The translations under genes were made by a program, and so were the position numbers. A stretch of DNA of 64,000 bases, taken from contig JADILM010000010.1 in the NCBI GenBank assembly GCA_016617785.1, positions 868,001-932,000 of the forward strand. Direction: 5' to 3'. The notes beneath the pieces were generated by a model. That model had not been told where the DNA came from. It searched no databases and was given only the letters and a program-made list of their open reading frames with translations. Each line of letters starts with the position of its first letter. Position 1 is the stretch's first letter. Origin of the DNA: Sporobolomyces roseus (taxonomy: Eukaryota; Basidiomycota; Microbotryomycetes; Sporidiobolales; Sporidiobolaceae). Below are positions 35,637-47,279 of this stretch, piece after piece.

Positions 35637-36217
35637 TGCTTTAGATTACTTGTAAGTGATTCGAGAGAGTACTGGATTGCTGAGTGAAGAGAGGAGGTTT
35701 GAGATGACACCGCGTTTTTCCAATTCAAAGGAGAGAGTCGAACGAGATGGGAGGGAGGAGAGCTGCTTCAGTACAGTCAAGGATAGAGTGATCAGTTGTA
35801 CTACTACTCGTGTATTTACTTCAAAGTGTGCTGTGTTTGCGAGGGAGTGAAGCCGAGTGACGGGGGTTTCAATCTCAGAGAGAGAGAGAGAACGACGAGG
35901 GAAGAGGAGTTCGCTCCCTGCCTGGCTAGTCTGTTGCGCGTATAGTACGAGTATAACCTTGCTTAGCTTACTGAGCGGTAGAGTCGGTGTGTGTAGTTGA
36001 GGGAGATTGCTCTCCTCGCTCTGTCTCTTTTCCGTTGAATTTCAACTTGCTAATTTTCAAACTTTTATTCACGCTCTCGTATAGTCACATTCGAGTACTC
36101 AAGGTAGTCTCTCGAGAGTTGCAGCCAATTCCGCTCACTCGGACTTACGGACTAACAAAAAAATAGGTCGTTCGATTTTCTCTCTTCTTGTCTTTTCGCA
36201 AGAACTAATCAGGCGTT
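35637..36217. promoter_or_regulatory. RHO1 upstream region
   Basis: A 581-bp interval upstream of RHO1 and downstream of the alpha/beta hydrolase gene. It has a GAGAGAGAGAGA run near 35877-35890 and T-rich stretches near 36050-36080. Nothing coding recognised. Confidence 0.45.
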
Positions 36218-37611
36218 CTACTCTTGCAACCTCTCGACGATCCACTTCCACAGGTCACTCATCTCTTCCTCCTCAGAAGCATCGAACGAATGATCCTTCC
36301 CTTCTCGCTCGTCGTAAACAACGGAATCATGACCCAATGCTTTCAACTCGTCCACGACCTCCACGGTCTGGGAATGCGGGACTTTGTCGTCCGCACTTCG
36401 TACACTCGTGCGTCAGTGATGTCAGGTAAAATGGCAGGACAGGTTTTTGCAAGCTTACGTTCCGTGAATCAAGTAGATTTGAGGAAGAGGAGAAACCGTC
36501 TTCTTTGAACGAATCGCTTGGGCGACTGTGTAAGCAGCAGGATCGACGTCGGTACCGTCGAGTAAGAGGTTTTGTAAGATCGCTCTGTCCAGGGGAGCTC
36601 TCAAGTCAGCAACTTGCGTCTCGCGCTCAAGGGAAGGAAAGAACAGCATCGCTCACTCTTGAATCTAAGGACGGAGCGATTCGTCAGAAGCTGTTTCGAG
36701 TCAACGTCGAATGAAGTGCGAATAGGGGACTAACCATGTAACTGTACATCTTGTTACGATCGCCTCCCTCATTCCCATTAACTTCTTTCGAATTTGGATC
36801 GAGATACTCCTTTAATTCGTCCACCTCAATCACTCGATCCATATAGGATACAGCTTCACTCCACAGTCGAGGCTCGATCAGTACTTCGTCACGTCGTAAT
36901 CGATGGAAAGACAGAGAAATCGACTTCAAGCTTACGTCTTTGCTTTTCATGCCAAAACTTATGCTCGACGCTCGTGATCGGATAAATCCCAACTACACCT
37001 CTGATACAATCCTTCAACCTCTCCTCATACTTCTCTCCCGACTCGTCAAACCCAATCCTCAATCCAACCAACAAACTCAACCAACCTCCCGCAGAGTTCC
37101 CAATCGTCACTAAACGTTTCGGATCGACTCTACCAGCAGTCAATTCGTCGAATTCAGAAGAGAGGATGAAAGAGAATAGGGCGGTCAAGTCGGAAAGGAT
37201 GGATGGGAAACGAGTTTGAGGTGCGAGACGATAATCGGCTGAAATGAAACAGAGGTTATGTTTCTGAGCTGCCGAGGCGAGATGTGGGTATAGATCTACG
37301 ATGTAACTTTTACGTCAGCTAGCGAAGAATGGAAAGGAGAAGGAGGAGGAGGAGGAGAGAGAGAGAGAGGTGTTCTCACTCTTGCGAGTTCCCTTTCGAC
37401 GAAAGAAAAGATCAGTTTCGAGTAGCGAGTCGCTATGAGCGGGAAGAATAAGAGAGCTCACTTGGATCAATCCGCCTCCGTGAAACCATACGACAACTCC
37501 TAGCTTGTCTTCTTTACCCTCCCTTTTCTCTGGCAAGATGTAGTCAAATTCTAAGTCGACTCCATTGACGGTTCTATACGTGACAGTGTTGAGTGATGAT
37601 TCTTGTGTCAT
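36218..37611 (-). CDS. Alpha/beta hydrolase (HGGG-type esterase/lipase-like)
   Basis: Starts MTQESSLNTVTYRTVNGVDL at 37611. The oxyanion-hole motif is VVVWFHGGGL, then an intron with a long CT-rich tract (purine run on the plus strand, 37331-37370). The nucleophile elbow is VTIGNSAGGWLSLLVG (GxSxG). Downstream exons give RGVVGIYPITSVEHKFW. Near the C terminus are the likely acid residue in SADDKVPHSQTV and the catalytic His in DERE-KDHSF-like sequence. The protein ends LWKWIVERLQE with TAG at 36218-36220. This is the hormone-sensitive-lipase/arylacetamide-deacetylase arrangement (alpha/beta hydrolase fold 3). An upstream in-frame ATG at 37737 would add a 42-residue, Arg/Ser/Leu-rich leader that could target mitochondria or the secretory pathway. 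Substrate unknown. Confidence 0.83.
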
Positions 37612-37888
37612 TGTGGGAGTGTGACGAGTTAGAAGAATGGAGAGGAGAGGAAGAGAAGGAAGAAAAGTGGAGGTGGGGAATTTGAAGAGAGGAAGAGAGT
37701 TTGCAATAGGTCGACTGAGTAACCGCGAGGTGTTCAACTAGATCTGAGCTGAGAAGAGGAGAGAGAGTCGCCCAAGTGAAAAGAATCAGGAAACTATTTT
37801 TTCAAGTTTCGCAAGTTGTGAAATATGAAAAATTGGTCTTTACTAGTGATACAACAACAACACCGTAATAGATAGTTAGGTCAGTAGA

Positions 37889-40800
37889 TCAAACAGGTAC
37901 ACTCCTCGATCCAGTAATGATAACCTTTCCACCTCTCTGAAACGTCTGAGATTGAATCCATTTCTCTACGAACCTTCCCCCTCTTTCGACGATTCCCTTC
38001 AACAACGAAGCAGTCGTCTCTAATCCAGACCAAGAGTTGTGGGAGGAGACGAAGGGAGTGAAGAGGGCGATCGTATCGGGATGGAGAGCCGAATCTGAGG
38101 AATAGGGATTCGTTGGGAGGTGAAAGACGTGCGGTTGAAACGGGTCATAATAGGCGGTTTGGAGGAGTGAAGAAGACTGAGAGTTTGCGAGACTGTCGAG
38201 TTGGTTGTCATCAGCATTCAGATTCGGGGAGCGAAACGAAAACTGACACTCACCGGAGAAGAATCCAGAAGAGGCCCAATTGGAAACAGAAAGCGATAGC
38301 GAGCCAATTGGTACGCTTACGAGTCTCGCTACTAAGAGTATCACTGACAGCTTGAGCCACCTATGAGGAAGTGTCGAGAGCAAGGATCAGCTCGAAGGAA
38401 TCGAGATTGAGAAGTAAAGCTTCGATCTCACCTGTTCCCCGACTAGATGTCCCATATCTTCGATACTCTTTCTAAGCTCTTCCACTTTGTACCCAAGCTC
38501 ATGCTCGACTTCGTACGCATCGGTCAACTGCTCCATGACCTGATTTCGACGGGCCTGAAAAGAACGATTCATAATCAGTCTCGCGCGCACAAAGCTGCCT
38601 GTGAACGAGAGACCAAACTCACATTTTCATCTCGACCCCTGCTCTCCAACTCGAGCAGTTCTTCTTCCATCGCCTGCCGATTCCGTTCACTCTCCTGTTT
38701 CCGCCTCGTCAATTCCCGAGCCAAACTCGTTTCGTCCACCAATTGAGCTGTACGATTGGCGACCGGAGGCAGTTGAACGGAAGTTGAGGCGTGAGCTGCT
38801 GTCAAAGCCTTGACGGCGGCAGAAAGCTGGTTGACGAGGAGAGGTATTGATAGGTTGCCTTCGTCTGGCTCGTCGTTTGAAGGGTTCAGAGGTATTTGAG
38901 AGGGTTCGGAAGGCTCGATCGACGTAGTCTGTGCTCGATGCGAATCTGTTTGACGAGGAGGACTTGTTCGAATCCGTCGGGCGAGGGGAGAAGGAGAAGC
39001 TCGAGGTGGTGTCGCATCGGGATTTGGAGGGTTCACTGTTCGTCTAGGAGGTGTAGAGCTCTTCGGTGGATCGATCTGAGCTCGGGAGAGAGGAGGAGAG
39101 GGGGAACGAGGCGGTGGAGGGTCAAAGATTGGCGGTTTGGGAGGACTTTGTGGAGATGAGGGAACGACCTGATCGCGCAGGGTGGAACGGCTGCGAGCGG
39201 TAGGATGCGATCGTCGAAAGCTCGAGGATGGAGGTGGATTCCGAGCGGGTTCTGGAGAATCGGGAGCGAGAAGGGGAGGGAGAGGAGGAAGATCTGGAGA
39301 AGGTGCTCGAGGTGGGGTCTTCGTGACTGTCGACGATTGGCGAGAATGTCGACGAGGGGGAGACAACGTCTCTGGAGCTTGATACGATGATTCGAGGGGT
39401 GGAGAAGGCGTTCTTGAGCGAGATGCGGCAGGTTCAGCGAATCTCACGCTACTTCTCAGGTCCCCAGACCGCTTCGAACGCAGCTCTTGCACTGGTCGGT
39501 CTGACACAAACTCCTCTGCCTCCTCCTCTTCAGCCGATGCGTCATCCGTTGGTCTGTCAGCGAACGAACGAGCCATCGCGAAATCGATCGCACTCCGTTG
39601 TCCAATCCGGTTCACTTCAGCTTCCACCTTCACCTCCTCCTCCAGTCGAGCTCGATCCTGTGCGAGCTCCCTCTCGGACTCCCGACTCTCGCTACGCCTG
39701 ATCTCCTGCCGTCTTCGCTGAACGAATCCAGTCTCCTCCTTGCCGACCCTCCTCAAAGCCATCTCCAACTTTGTCGGCTTTGCTGCCTCCTCCTGGTCTC
39801 CTTCGATATCTCGTACGTAATCTGATCTCCGCTCGACTGGGAGAGCACTGCTCGGAGTGAACGAGTAACGACCAGCGAAATCAGGAGTTTCGAGTTCTTG
39901 TTCCCGTTTCGAACCAGGAGCTGGAGTTGCGGTCGATTGCATCGCTATTCGTCGTTCAGCTGAGTTTGACAAGGCGCCGTTCGGACCGGTGATGAGACGA
40001 GCGAAAGCGTCGTGAATCTGAGCGCTACTACTCGAAGGAGGCGTCTTCTGTCTAGTCGTTGTTGGTCGAACAGGAGTTTCCGAGGGCGAGAGAGGTGTTG
40101 GAGAGGAAGGTCTGACTTTGCGAGAGGAGGAAGGGAATGCGCCGGGAGCGTGAGGGGTTCGAGGAGGAAGAGTCGATGAAGCGAGTTGCCGACGAGATTT
40201 GGGAGAACGACGTGGGGTAGAGCTAGAGGGGGCAGAGACGGACAGTCGAGCGTCAATGTAGTTTGCTAGATCGCCAACTTTGCTTCGTCGTTGTGGTCGA
40301 GGTGAACTTGAAGAACCTTCCTCCTCATCTCGATTACTCGACGATAACGGCATCTCTGTTCTCTGATCCTCTTCCCCTTCCTCTTCCATCACTGTCCGGT
40401 CTACCCTTCTTCCTCCTCTACGAGCTGTAGTCTCCAAATCCCTGACTTTAACGAACCCTTCCTCTTCCCTTTCGACCAAAGTCGAACTGCCTGTACTTGG
40501 CGATGGAGCGTACAGTTCCCCTTTGATATTTTTCCCTTGTGGTAGTGTGATGCCCCTAGGAGTGAGCGAGTTCGAGTAAGGTTGAACGAGATCTCCTTCT
40601 TGAAGATGAGTTGCGAGAGACCTCCTAGTCAACCTCGCATGTTGTTGCCTCGCCTCGTAGGTCTGTATACCCTTCTCTATCGCCTCATCATCCAGCATGT
40701 CCAACGATTCCGTATCGCTCAACCTGAGGTCTTCTCCTTCCTCCCGTTCCTCCTCTTGACTACTTCTCTGTCTCCGTCGCGTTTTGCGTGGTGTAGAGGT

Positions 40801-40971
40801 TACTACATGTTGAGATGAGAATGAAGGATCGTCCGAGTCGTCCGGTAGAACGAATGCATGCGGTGAAGTCGAAGAAGTCGCGCTTGAATGAATGTGATCT
40901 TGATGAGAGATTGAGGAACTAGAGGAAGCGTCGCTTGCGCTAGACAGCCGCCGTTGATCGTAATACGACAT
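37889..40971 (-). CDS. Unknown disordered coiled-coil protein with C-terminal transmembrane segment
   Basis: Starts MSYYDQRRLSSASDASSS at 40971. The first roughly 700 residues are Ser/Pro/Arg/Glu-rich and look disordered, with short ordered patches (DTESLDMLDDEAIEKGIQTY; KVGDLANYIDARL; AKPTKLEMALRRVGK). A conserved-looking helix (LSIPLLVNQLSAAVKALTAA) precedes a coiled coil (RELTRRKQESERNRQAMEEE), continued in the next exons (ARRNQVMEQLTDAYEVEHEL; KVEELRKSIEDMGHLVGEQ). Then comes VAQAVSDTLSSETRKRTNW and a hydrophobic segment LAIAFCFQLGLFWILL. After another intron, a tail of over 100 residues contains YYDPFQPHVFHLPTNP and ends GKVIITGSRSVPV (stop 37889-37891). The layout (disorder, coiled coil, one TM, short lumenal tail) suggests a nuclear-envelope or spindle-pole membrane anchor. 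I do not recognise the family. Confidence 0.72.
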
Positions 40972-41221
40972 ACGAGAGGAAAGAGCGAGGTGTTCAGGGG
41001 TCGACTATCGCTTCATAAGAGTTTTGTGAGAGAAAGAGGCCAGAGGAGTGTTTTTTTCGCAAAAACAGCAAACGACGACGACGACGGTGCGAAAAGAGGG
41101 AGAAAAGACGAGGTATTACAACATAAGCATTTCGAATTCTGTATTTGCAAATCAAGGTCTATCGTGCGATGATTATATATTGACAAAAGGTGTAAAATCG
41201 AGAAAAGGTTGCGAGGGTCAA

Positions 41222-44200
41222 TCAGTTATCGTCTTCAACCGACCTCAAAGGGGAAGACCACAAGTTGAGTTCAAGTCGGAAGGATGCTAGACTCTGTCCA
41301 ATCTCGTGACCGACGAGTCCCGGTTGATCGTCCGCTCCATCAGGACCCAAAGATTCTTCTCCACTCGCTTCGAAAGCGAATCGATCGAATTCGAGTACTT
41401 CAGTCTTGGTGAGTTCTGCACGAGTAATCTCGCGTCTAGTCGAAGCGGGTCCTCGGATCGTCACGTCGCATTGTTTGAGGAGTCGGTGAAGCATGGGTCG
41501 AATCATGATGAAATCGGCTTCGGAAGGGAAGAGTCGGGCGGCGGTGAAGAGATGGTGGAGGGCAGTTGGGATATTGACATGGTGTACGTAGCCTCCGACA
41601 ATCGAGAAACTAGAAAATGAAGGGTTCAGCCAAAGGGAAGAAAGAGGGAAGGGAGGAAGATGGAACTCACGGCATCCAGATACGACTTTCAACTCCCCAT
41701 CTCAAAATGACTACAGCACTCTCCATTGCCATTTTTGCGTATTCTCGTAGTTTCGGGTCGTTGCGATCATATTCGTGAAGAGGGATCTCAGGTCGGAAGA
41801 TGTACCTCATGAGGCATTGTCGACCATGATGGAAAGGAAGAATCGCTTTAACTGCGAGGGAGAGGTTGAATTCGTCAGCTCAGATTTCGGAGAGCAGAAT
41901 GAGGAGGTGAGAGATTGCGACTAACGTTCTCGTGAATCACCCCATTGAGAAACGACCACCATCACATCTGCCCAAAGTTTACTCCATCTCTCCAAATCTT
42001 TGATGCACTGATCGACTTGATTCCTGACTTGTTCGACGTTCCAGCGATGCGTGTCCATTCCCGCACCCAACTTCTTGAATGCATCGAGTAGAATAGCGCA
42101 CTCTTCGAGATTACTGTTGAGAGCATGATACTGATCAGCAAGGGGAAGTAAAGAATTGAAGCGAGAAGAAAGCTCCGCGTACGTTCGAATGACTTGGTCG
42201 GTGATTGGTTCGGTGTAAGGCGACTTTGTGAGGATATCGAGTTGACGGCGAAGAACGTCGAGAGAGACATCGAAACAAGTCGGTTCTCCAGCTTGATAAG
42301 TGTAGCTATTCAGAGTCAAGCGCATGTCAGCAAGGTGAAGATAAGGGTGAGGAAACGACGGAGCTCACAAAGCGGTCCAAAGATACGACACAAACATCAT
42401 TCTTCCCTTTCCGATGAGAGTTCTTCCAATCTTGCTCGTCTTGTCTTCCTCCTTCAGCTCATCATATTCATCGAGTGCCGTCCTCAATCCCATCTTGAAG
42501 CCGAGCATTCCACTCGCGAGTAACAAGTGAGGCATCGAATGGTAGAGACCGAGGAGAATGACCGCTTTGATCGTCAACATTGAAACCAATTTGCTTCCGT
42601 CATTATCTGGCATGAACATCTCGGATACGATATAGAGCGCTTCTCGGAGTGAGGCGTGAAAGGTTTCGAACCGGGAGAGAGAGCGTGCGCCGATGGAAAC
42701 GATTGTCGCTAGGTAGAGAGGGGAACGTTGTCGAGTTTCGGTAAAGGATAGGTTACGTTGGTCGGAGAGGGGTGTGTTGGCCGCAAAGGTGAGAAAGTAA
42801 CTGTTGATTGATTGTTGGTTTGCGAAGAAAGGAAGGGTATGCGAACGAGGTAAAGGAGGAAATGAGTGAATAGGTTTAAACGAGGGTATTGGTTGAATAG
42901 ATGCAGTTGCGAGAGGTATGTACAGCCGTGAGAGGGTTCGTGGGGCGTTGTAGGAAAGAGAGTGAAATGATGGCGGTGTGTGAGAAAGAGTGTTGGAAGA
43001 TTTCATGAAGATGAAGCAAGAGGTCGTCTTTTCGTCAATCGGTCAATCCTGGCAAGTGATAGAAGCGACGAAGAGGAAAGCTCTCGCAAGACTTACGAAT
43101 CAAAGCACATGGCTGCTTCCTCCTCAGTGACGACCCCCCGTGAGATAAAATCCGGCCCGTCTGATAAATTTCCAGTCGGTCGATTACTCTTCTCATCCCC
43201 TTTCCATCGTTTCGCAGCGGGTATCTCTCCCATTCCATCGTTCGTGTAACCACCTTGCGATTCAGCTTCGTGTTTGAGACTCGAAGTCGAGTCGTATCGA
43301 GAGTGAAGCGAATTCGAACCTCCAACGAAAGAAGGCATCGAGTGAGCATTGGCGGGAGAAGGTAGCCCGTAAGCTGAGTTGACGAAAGAGTTCTGCTGTG
43401 GTGAAGAGTGTGGGTGATGGGGAGGAAGAGATTGCATCGAAGGTTGATGGTATTCGATTTGAGCATGTCGCTGTTGCTGATGAGGGGGAGGGGGAGGGGG
43501 AGGGGGAGGATTCGCTGCTTGAAGTTGAAGTGCGTAGATTTGAGCTTCGAGTGCTGCGATTCTTCGCTCGTGATCGACGTTCGAGCTGTTGGAGGTTGAA
43601 TCTCGAGGAGAGCGAACGAGAGACGAGTTGTCTTCGAGAGCTGTCACTCGCTGATCGAAAGCGCTCAATCGCCTACATCATCTCTGTCAGTTGCTGGTTT
43701 GTAAAGGGTACAGATAAGAGCAGTACTCACGATTCAACCCAAGCTTCAGTTACTCCAGTTCCTCTCGGTCTCGGTGCAGAAACTGGAGGAGCTTCAAACA
43801 CGCATTCAACTCCCGCTGCTCTACACCTCCTACAAGGTTTCTTATCGGGTCCTTCACATTTCATCTGTTAAACAGTGCCAATGCCGAGAGAAAAAGGTTA
43901 GTGATTTTGTCGGCCGATTTAATTTGCTTCTGACGTAAAAAAACAAAACAAAGAGAGCTTACTTTTTGTTTGCGACATAGAGCGCACGCTACCGAACTCC
44001 TCGCTTTCGCTACTGGAGGAGGAGGAGGAGAGTCTGTCGAGTTTGTAACTGATTGAGGGTCTGCTGGTAATCCACCGGTACGAGGTGTGGTCGATCCGTG
44101 AGCCAACTGAGGAGATGGTAGTTGACTGTGGGTCGTCGGAATTGCCGATGGAGGAGGAGGAGGAGCTGGAGAATGATGAGTTGAAGCTGCCGAAACTGGT

Positions 44201-44574
44201 CGAGGGACGTAATTCTGATGAGGTTGAGGAGGTGGTGGACCGTAATGAGATAGATGCTGTTGTTGACCTTGTTGCTGTAGTCCTAAGCCTTGATGAGGAG
44301 GAGGAGGATAAGGAGAGTAATGATCATAGGCTGAAGGAGCGAAATGATGACTCGAATGAAGGCTCTGTAAGCCATGCGAGAGTCCATTCGATGAAGGTGA
44401 AGGACCTGCTAGTGGTCCCGTTGACAAGAGTGGACCACCAGAGGGTTGGATTGGCGCCATCGAGTAACTCGGTTGATGTGAATTCATTGAATTGTTGTTG
44501 TTGTTGTTGTTTGGAGGGTTGTGAGAACCATGATGATTACTAGGTCCTCCTCCTCCGTAAGAGTAATGGCTCAT
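41222..44574 (-). CDS. Zn2Cys6 fungal transcription factor with fungal-specific TF domain
   Basis: Starts MSHYSYGGGGPSNHHGSHNP at 44574. A long Pro/Gln/Asn/His-rich N terminus precedes the zinc cluster, formed over an intron: CALCRKQK joined to MKCEGPDKKPCRRCRAAGVE and C. This gives C-x2-C-x6-C-x7-C-x2-C-x6-C with all six Cys. A short coiled coil follows (HERRIAALEAQIYALQLQ), then a ten-Pro run coded opposite a G-rich tract (43482-43509). The middle-homology region spans exons at about 42365-43006 (RQRSPLYLATIVSIGARSLS; ASGMLGFKMGLRTALDEYDE) and 41950-42310, and the protein ends PLRSVEDDN at 41222. The family binds CGG-type sites, often as dimers, and regulates metabolism. The target is unknown. 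It is divergent to the two-cluster regulator at 45314. Confidence 0.87.
43482..43509 (+). repeat. G-rich (GGGGGA)n tract, potential G-quadruplex
   Basis: Four GGGGG runs separated by single A on the plus strand, followed by AGG. It is the template strand of the Zn2Cys6 gene and codes for its polyproline run. The pattern G5-A-G5-A-G5-A-G5 satisfies the usual quadruplex consensus. Confidence 0.75.
44492..44513 (-). repeat. (AAC)n trinucleotide run coding for poly-Asn
   Basis: The plus strand shows TTG repeated about six times. In the transcription factor frame this gives seven consecutive Asn near residue 25, a likely length-variable site. Confidence 0.8.
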
Positions 44575-45313
44575 CCCTCTTCAAGGACGTCGTCGAGTTG
44601 GAAGGAAAAAGAGAAGGAGCAGCCAGTTGATGAAATCGTCCCGATTCCGGTTCGCGCGGGCTGAGGCTACCGGGTCTGCTCTTCGCACCTACTTTTCAAA
44701 CGAGTCCTCGCAACGCACTCACTCTGACACTTCTCGTCTCTCTCGTCGATAGGTAAAGGCAGAGCAAATAGCCGAACTCGCAACGAACCTCCCTCAATCT
44801 TACCTCGCTCGCATTCGACGCCCTCTTCATCAAGCTGTCGTGGTAGTCGTCCGAAACGACGTCCGATTGTCGTTCCAGTCGATCCGGAAGATGCTTTGCC
44901 GACGGTACAGGCAAACGAAATTGAAACTTGAAATTGGCGAAGATGAAAACCCTTCGCAACTCTCTCTCACGCTACCGATTTTTCCACGTTACTCTTCCTG
45001 ATGGATTTTCTCTTAGCTCACTCGGAGCGAGGAAAGTCGAAACCGATGAAGCTGGACTGATTTGGTCAAGGGTTGAGATCGTACTGAGATCGTCGAGACA
45101 AGATTATGGAGAAAATTGAGGAGTTCCACGGGCAGCTTTTCCTCGTTTGATTGGATCATAGGATGCCGAGGTCAGAGAGGAGCTGAGAGTCGGGCATCCA
45201 TCAAAGGAGAGAAACGCGGAGAGGAGAGACGAGATGGGACGAGACGAGGAAGCGAAGAAATTCTTTGACGTTTCATCTTCTCGCTCAACTCTCTCAACGA
45301 CACTTTGCCCAAT
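44575..45313. promoter_or_regulatory. Shared promoter region of two divergent Zn2Cys6 genes
   Basis: A 739-bp region between opposite starts. Frames on both strands are short. The sequences near 44690-44990 lack coding signs. I see no clear CGG-N-CCG palindrome. It may hold long 5' leaders. Confidence 0.5.
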
Positions 45314-46938
45314 ATGACTGCGAGCTCGAGTAGACGTGGTAGAAAGATTAGAAGAGAAGGTGGACATCGTACCCCTGCTTGTAAAGCGTGTAAGTCTCCT
45401 TCCCTCGATCAATTCCCCCTCCCAAAAACCGAACACCTTTCGTCACGACCCTCGTCCTCTCCCTACGCTCTAGCCACTACTTTGTAAAGTCTGATCTTTA
45501 CTAACTCGAGCTTATCTCGCGTTCTCTCTAACAGGTCAACAGAGGAAAGTGAAATGTTCAGGGGGTACAACTTGCTCAGCCTGTCTGAGGAAGGCTGCAT
45601 GGGATGGTGTACCACCTCCAGATCATTGCGAGTATGATGGTGGATACGTACCAGCTAGGAAACCTCGTAAGTCTCCTCTTCTTCTTCTTGCATCAGATCC
45701 ATATAAAGTTGATTCGGTTTCACCCCAACAGCTCCTCCTTCAACTTCACCAGAAGGAGAACGACTCGAACCTGAACCTGGAGACAGTAAAGGGAAAGGGA
45801 AAGCTTCAAAACCTTTACAGAAAGGTTTAGCCTGCCTTGCGTGTCAGTTCCCTCCCTTTCGTTTTCCTTGTCTTTCCCCTCTTCTCGGCTCACCTCCACG
45901 AAATTGAAACCTGTTCGCTGACTTCTGCTCGTCGACTTGTACACAGGCAAAGCACGTCGAGTGAGATGCGATGGCAACAAACCTTCGTGTAGTTCTTGCA
46001 TGAGAACCGCGAAACGAGAACGTCGCGAACCTTGTTGCGTTTATCGAGCCGACCTTCACGTCGCTCAACAACATCAACGTGCCATCGAAGAAGAGGAAGA
46101 ACGATGTACTGGTGAGTCCCTTTCATACGTGTCGAACGCGAGACCGAAACGATCAACTGATTCAAATCGCGATCAAATCTTTTCTCCAGAAGAAACGACT
46201 TCTCCAGAGGAACCCCATACTTCGGTTCCCTACGCCTCTTCCTCCTCCTCCCGCTCTTCCTCCGCCTCATCGTCTTCGCACGCAATGTCGACCTCTCCAC
46301 CACCTCTCCCACCTTCGATCGACCTGTCCAAAATTCCTTTACCACCTTTGCCAAATTTCGCTGCACCTCCTCCTCCTCATACAGTTTTCCCTACTTTCCC
46401 TGCACCTTGTCGCACAACCTCGTCTTCATCCTCTATCCTATCTTACTCGCATCATTCGCATTCTTACCCACCTTCACCTTCGCTCACTCATGCTTCGACA
46501 GACCCTTCATCATCTTACCCATCTCCAGCTACTCCTTTCTCTTCCGTCGAAGATATACTTCCTCGATCATCATGTTCCGACAACAACTTGTACAACTACC
46601 CTCCTCTCCCCTATCCACCTTCAGCCGCATCAATGTGGGCAGTTCCTCCTCTCGCTCTCGGTGCACCCGTCACGCAAGCCCCACCGCCGCCTCCCCCTCT
46701 CTCTCACTACAATAGCATTTATCCGACTTGCGAGAGTGTCGAATTCCAAACTGCAACTCACGACCTCGACCTAACTCTGACTCTTCCAATGTCTCCACCA
46801 CCGACTTTCACTTCGACGACTTCTTCCCTCGCTCCTGCTCCATTCTTACAAACTCCAGTCAAAGTCGAACCTACAGATGCTGGTGGATGGTGGGAGGAAC
46901 AAGTCAGGAATCAGTTGATCAACAGTGTCAATCAGTAG
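45314..46938 (+). CDS. Zn2Cys6 transcription factor with two tandem zinc clusters
   Basis: Starts MTASSSRRGRKIRREGGHRT. Cluster 1: PACKAC is interrupted by an intron after the first base of the second Cys codon (T|GT), then QQRKVKCSGGTTCSACLRKA and a longer spacer to the last Cys in PPPDHCEYDGG. A linker exon ends KPLQKGLACLAC. Cluster 2 has an intron at the same place (T|GC of the second Cys codon), then KARRVRCDGNKPSCSSCMRT and AKRERREPCCVY. Each gives C-x2-C-x6-C-x5/6-C-x2-C-x(11-14)-C, with a longer last loop than the classical 6-9. A further intron (about 46112-46189) joins to EETTSPEEPH. The remaining 250 residues are Ser/Pro/His-rich and lack a visible middle-homology domain, ending LINSVNQ with TAG 46936-46938. 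Function unknown beyond probable DNA binding. Confidence 0.82.
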
Positions 46939-47279
46939 GATCAACCTCAAAGAAAAGTGTTTATAGTTTCTGTCTTTATCTCCTTGTCTATAGAAAACCA
47001 TGCTATATTGTATCCAAATGAAGAAGACACTTTCTCTCTCCTGATCGCATCAAGTGAGAGTTGCGAAGTTGCTTGCGAAACGACGACTTTCTCCGTTCAA
47101 CACTTCACTCAAGTTTGTTGTATGTCGAGACTGGTCAGCCTGATCCTTACTAGTTCAAGAGTATGACACTCACGCCAATTCTGTTCTCGCTCTAGCTATC
47201 TCCTCTCCGTTCTCCTTTGTCATCAATTCGCTCATCTCACATCGTCTCTGCTCGTTCATTCTCAACCTCAACCTACAGA
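46939..47279. other. Intergenic, 3' UTR of two-cluster regulator and RidA promoter
   Basis: A 341-bp stretch with no gene. T-rich sequence and CTCTCC motifs lie within 100 bp of the RidA start. Confidence 0.45.

Noticed and set aside
44085..44543. 152-codon plus-strand frame opposite the regulator N terminus
   Set aside because: Its Glu/Val-rich composition is the antisense of the Pro/Gln/Asn repeats, so it is a compositional shadow.
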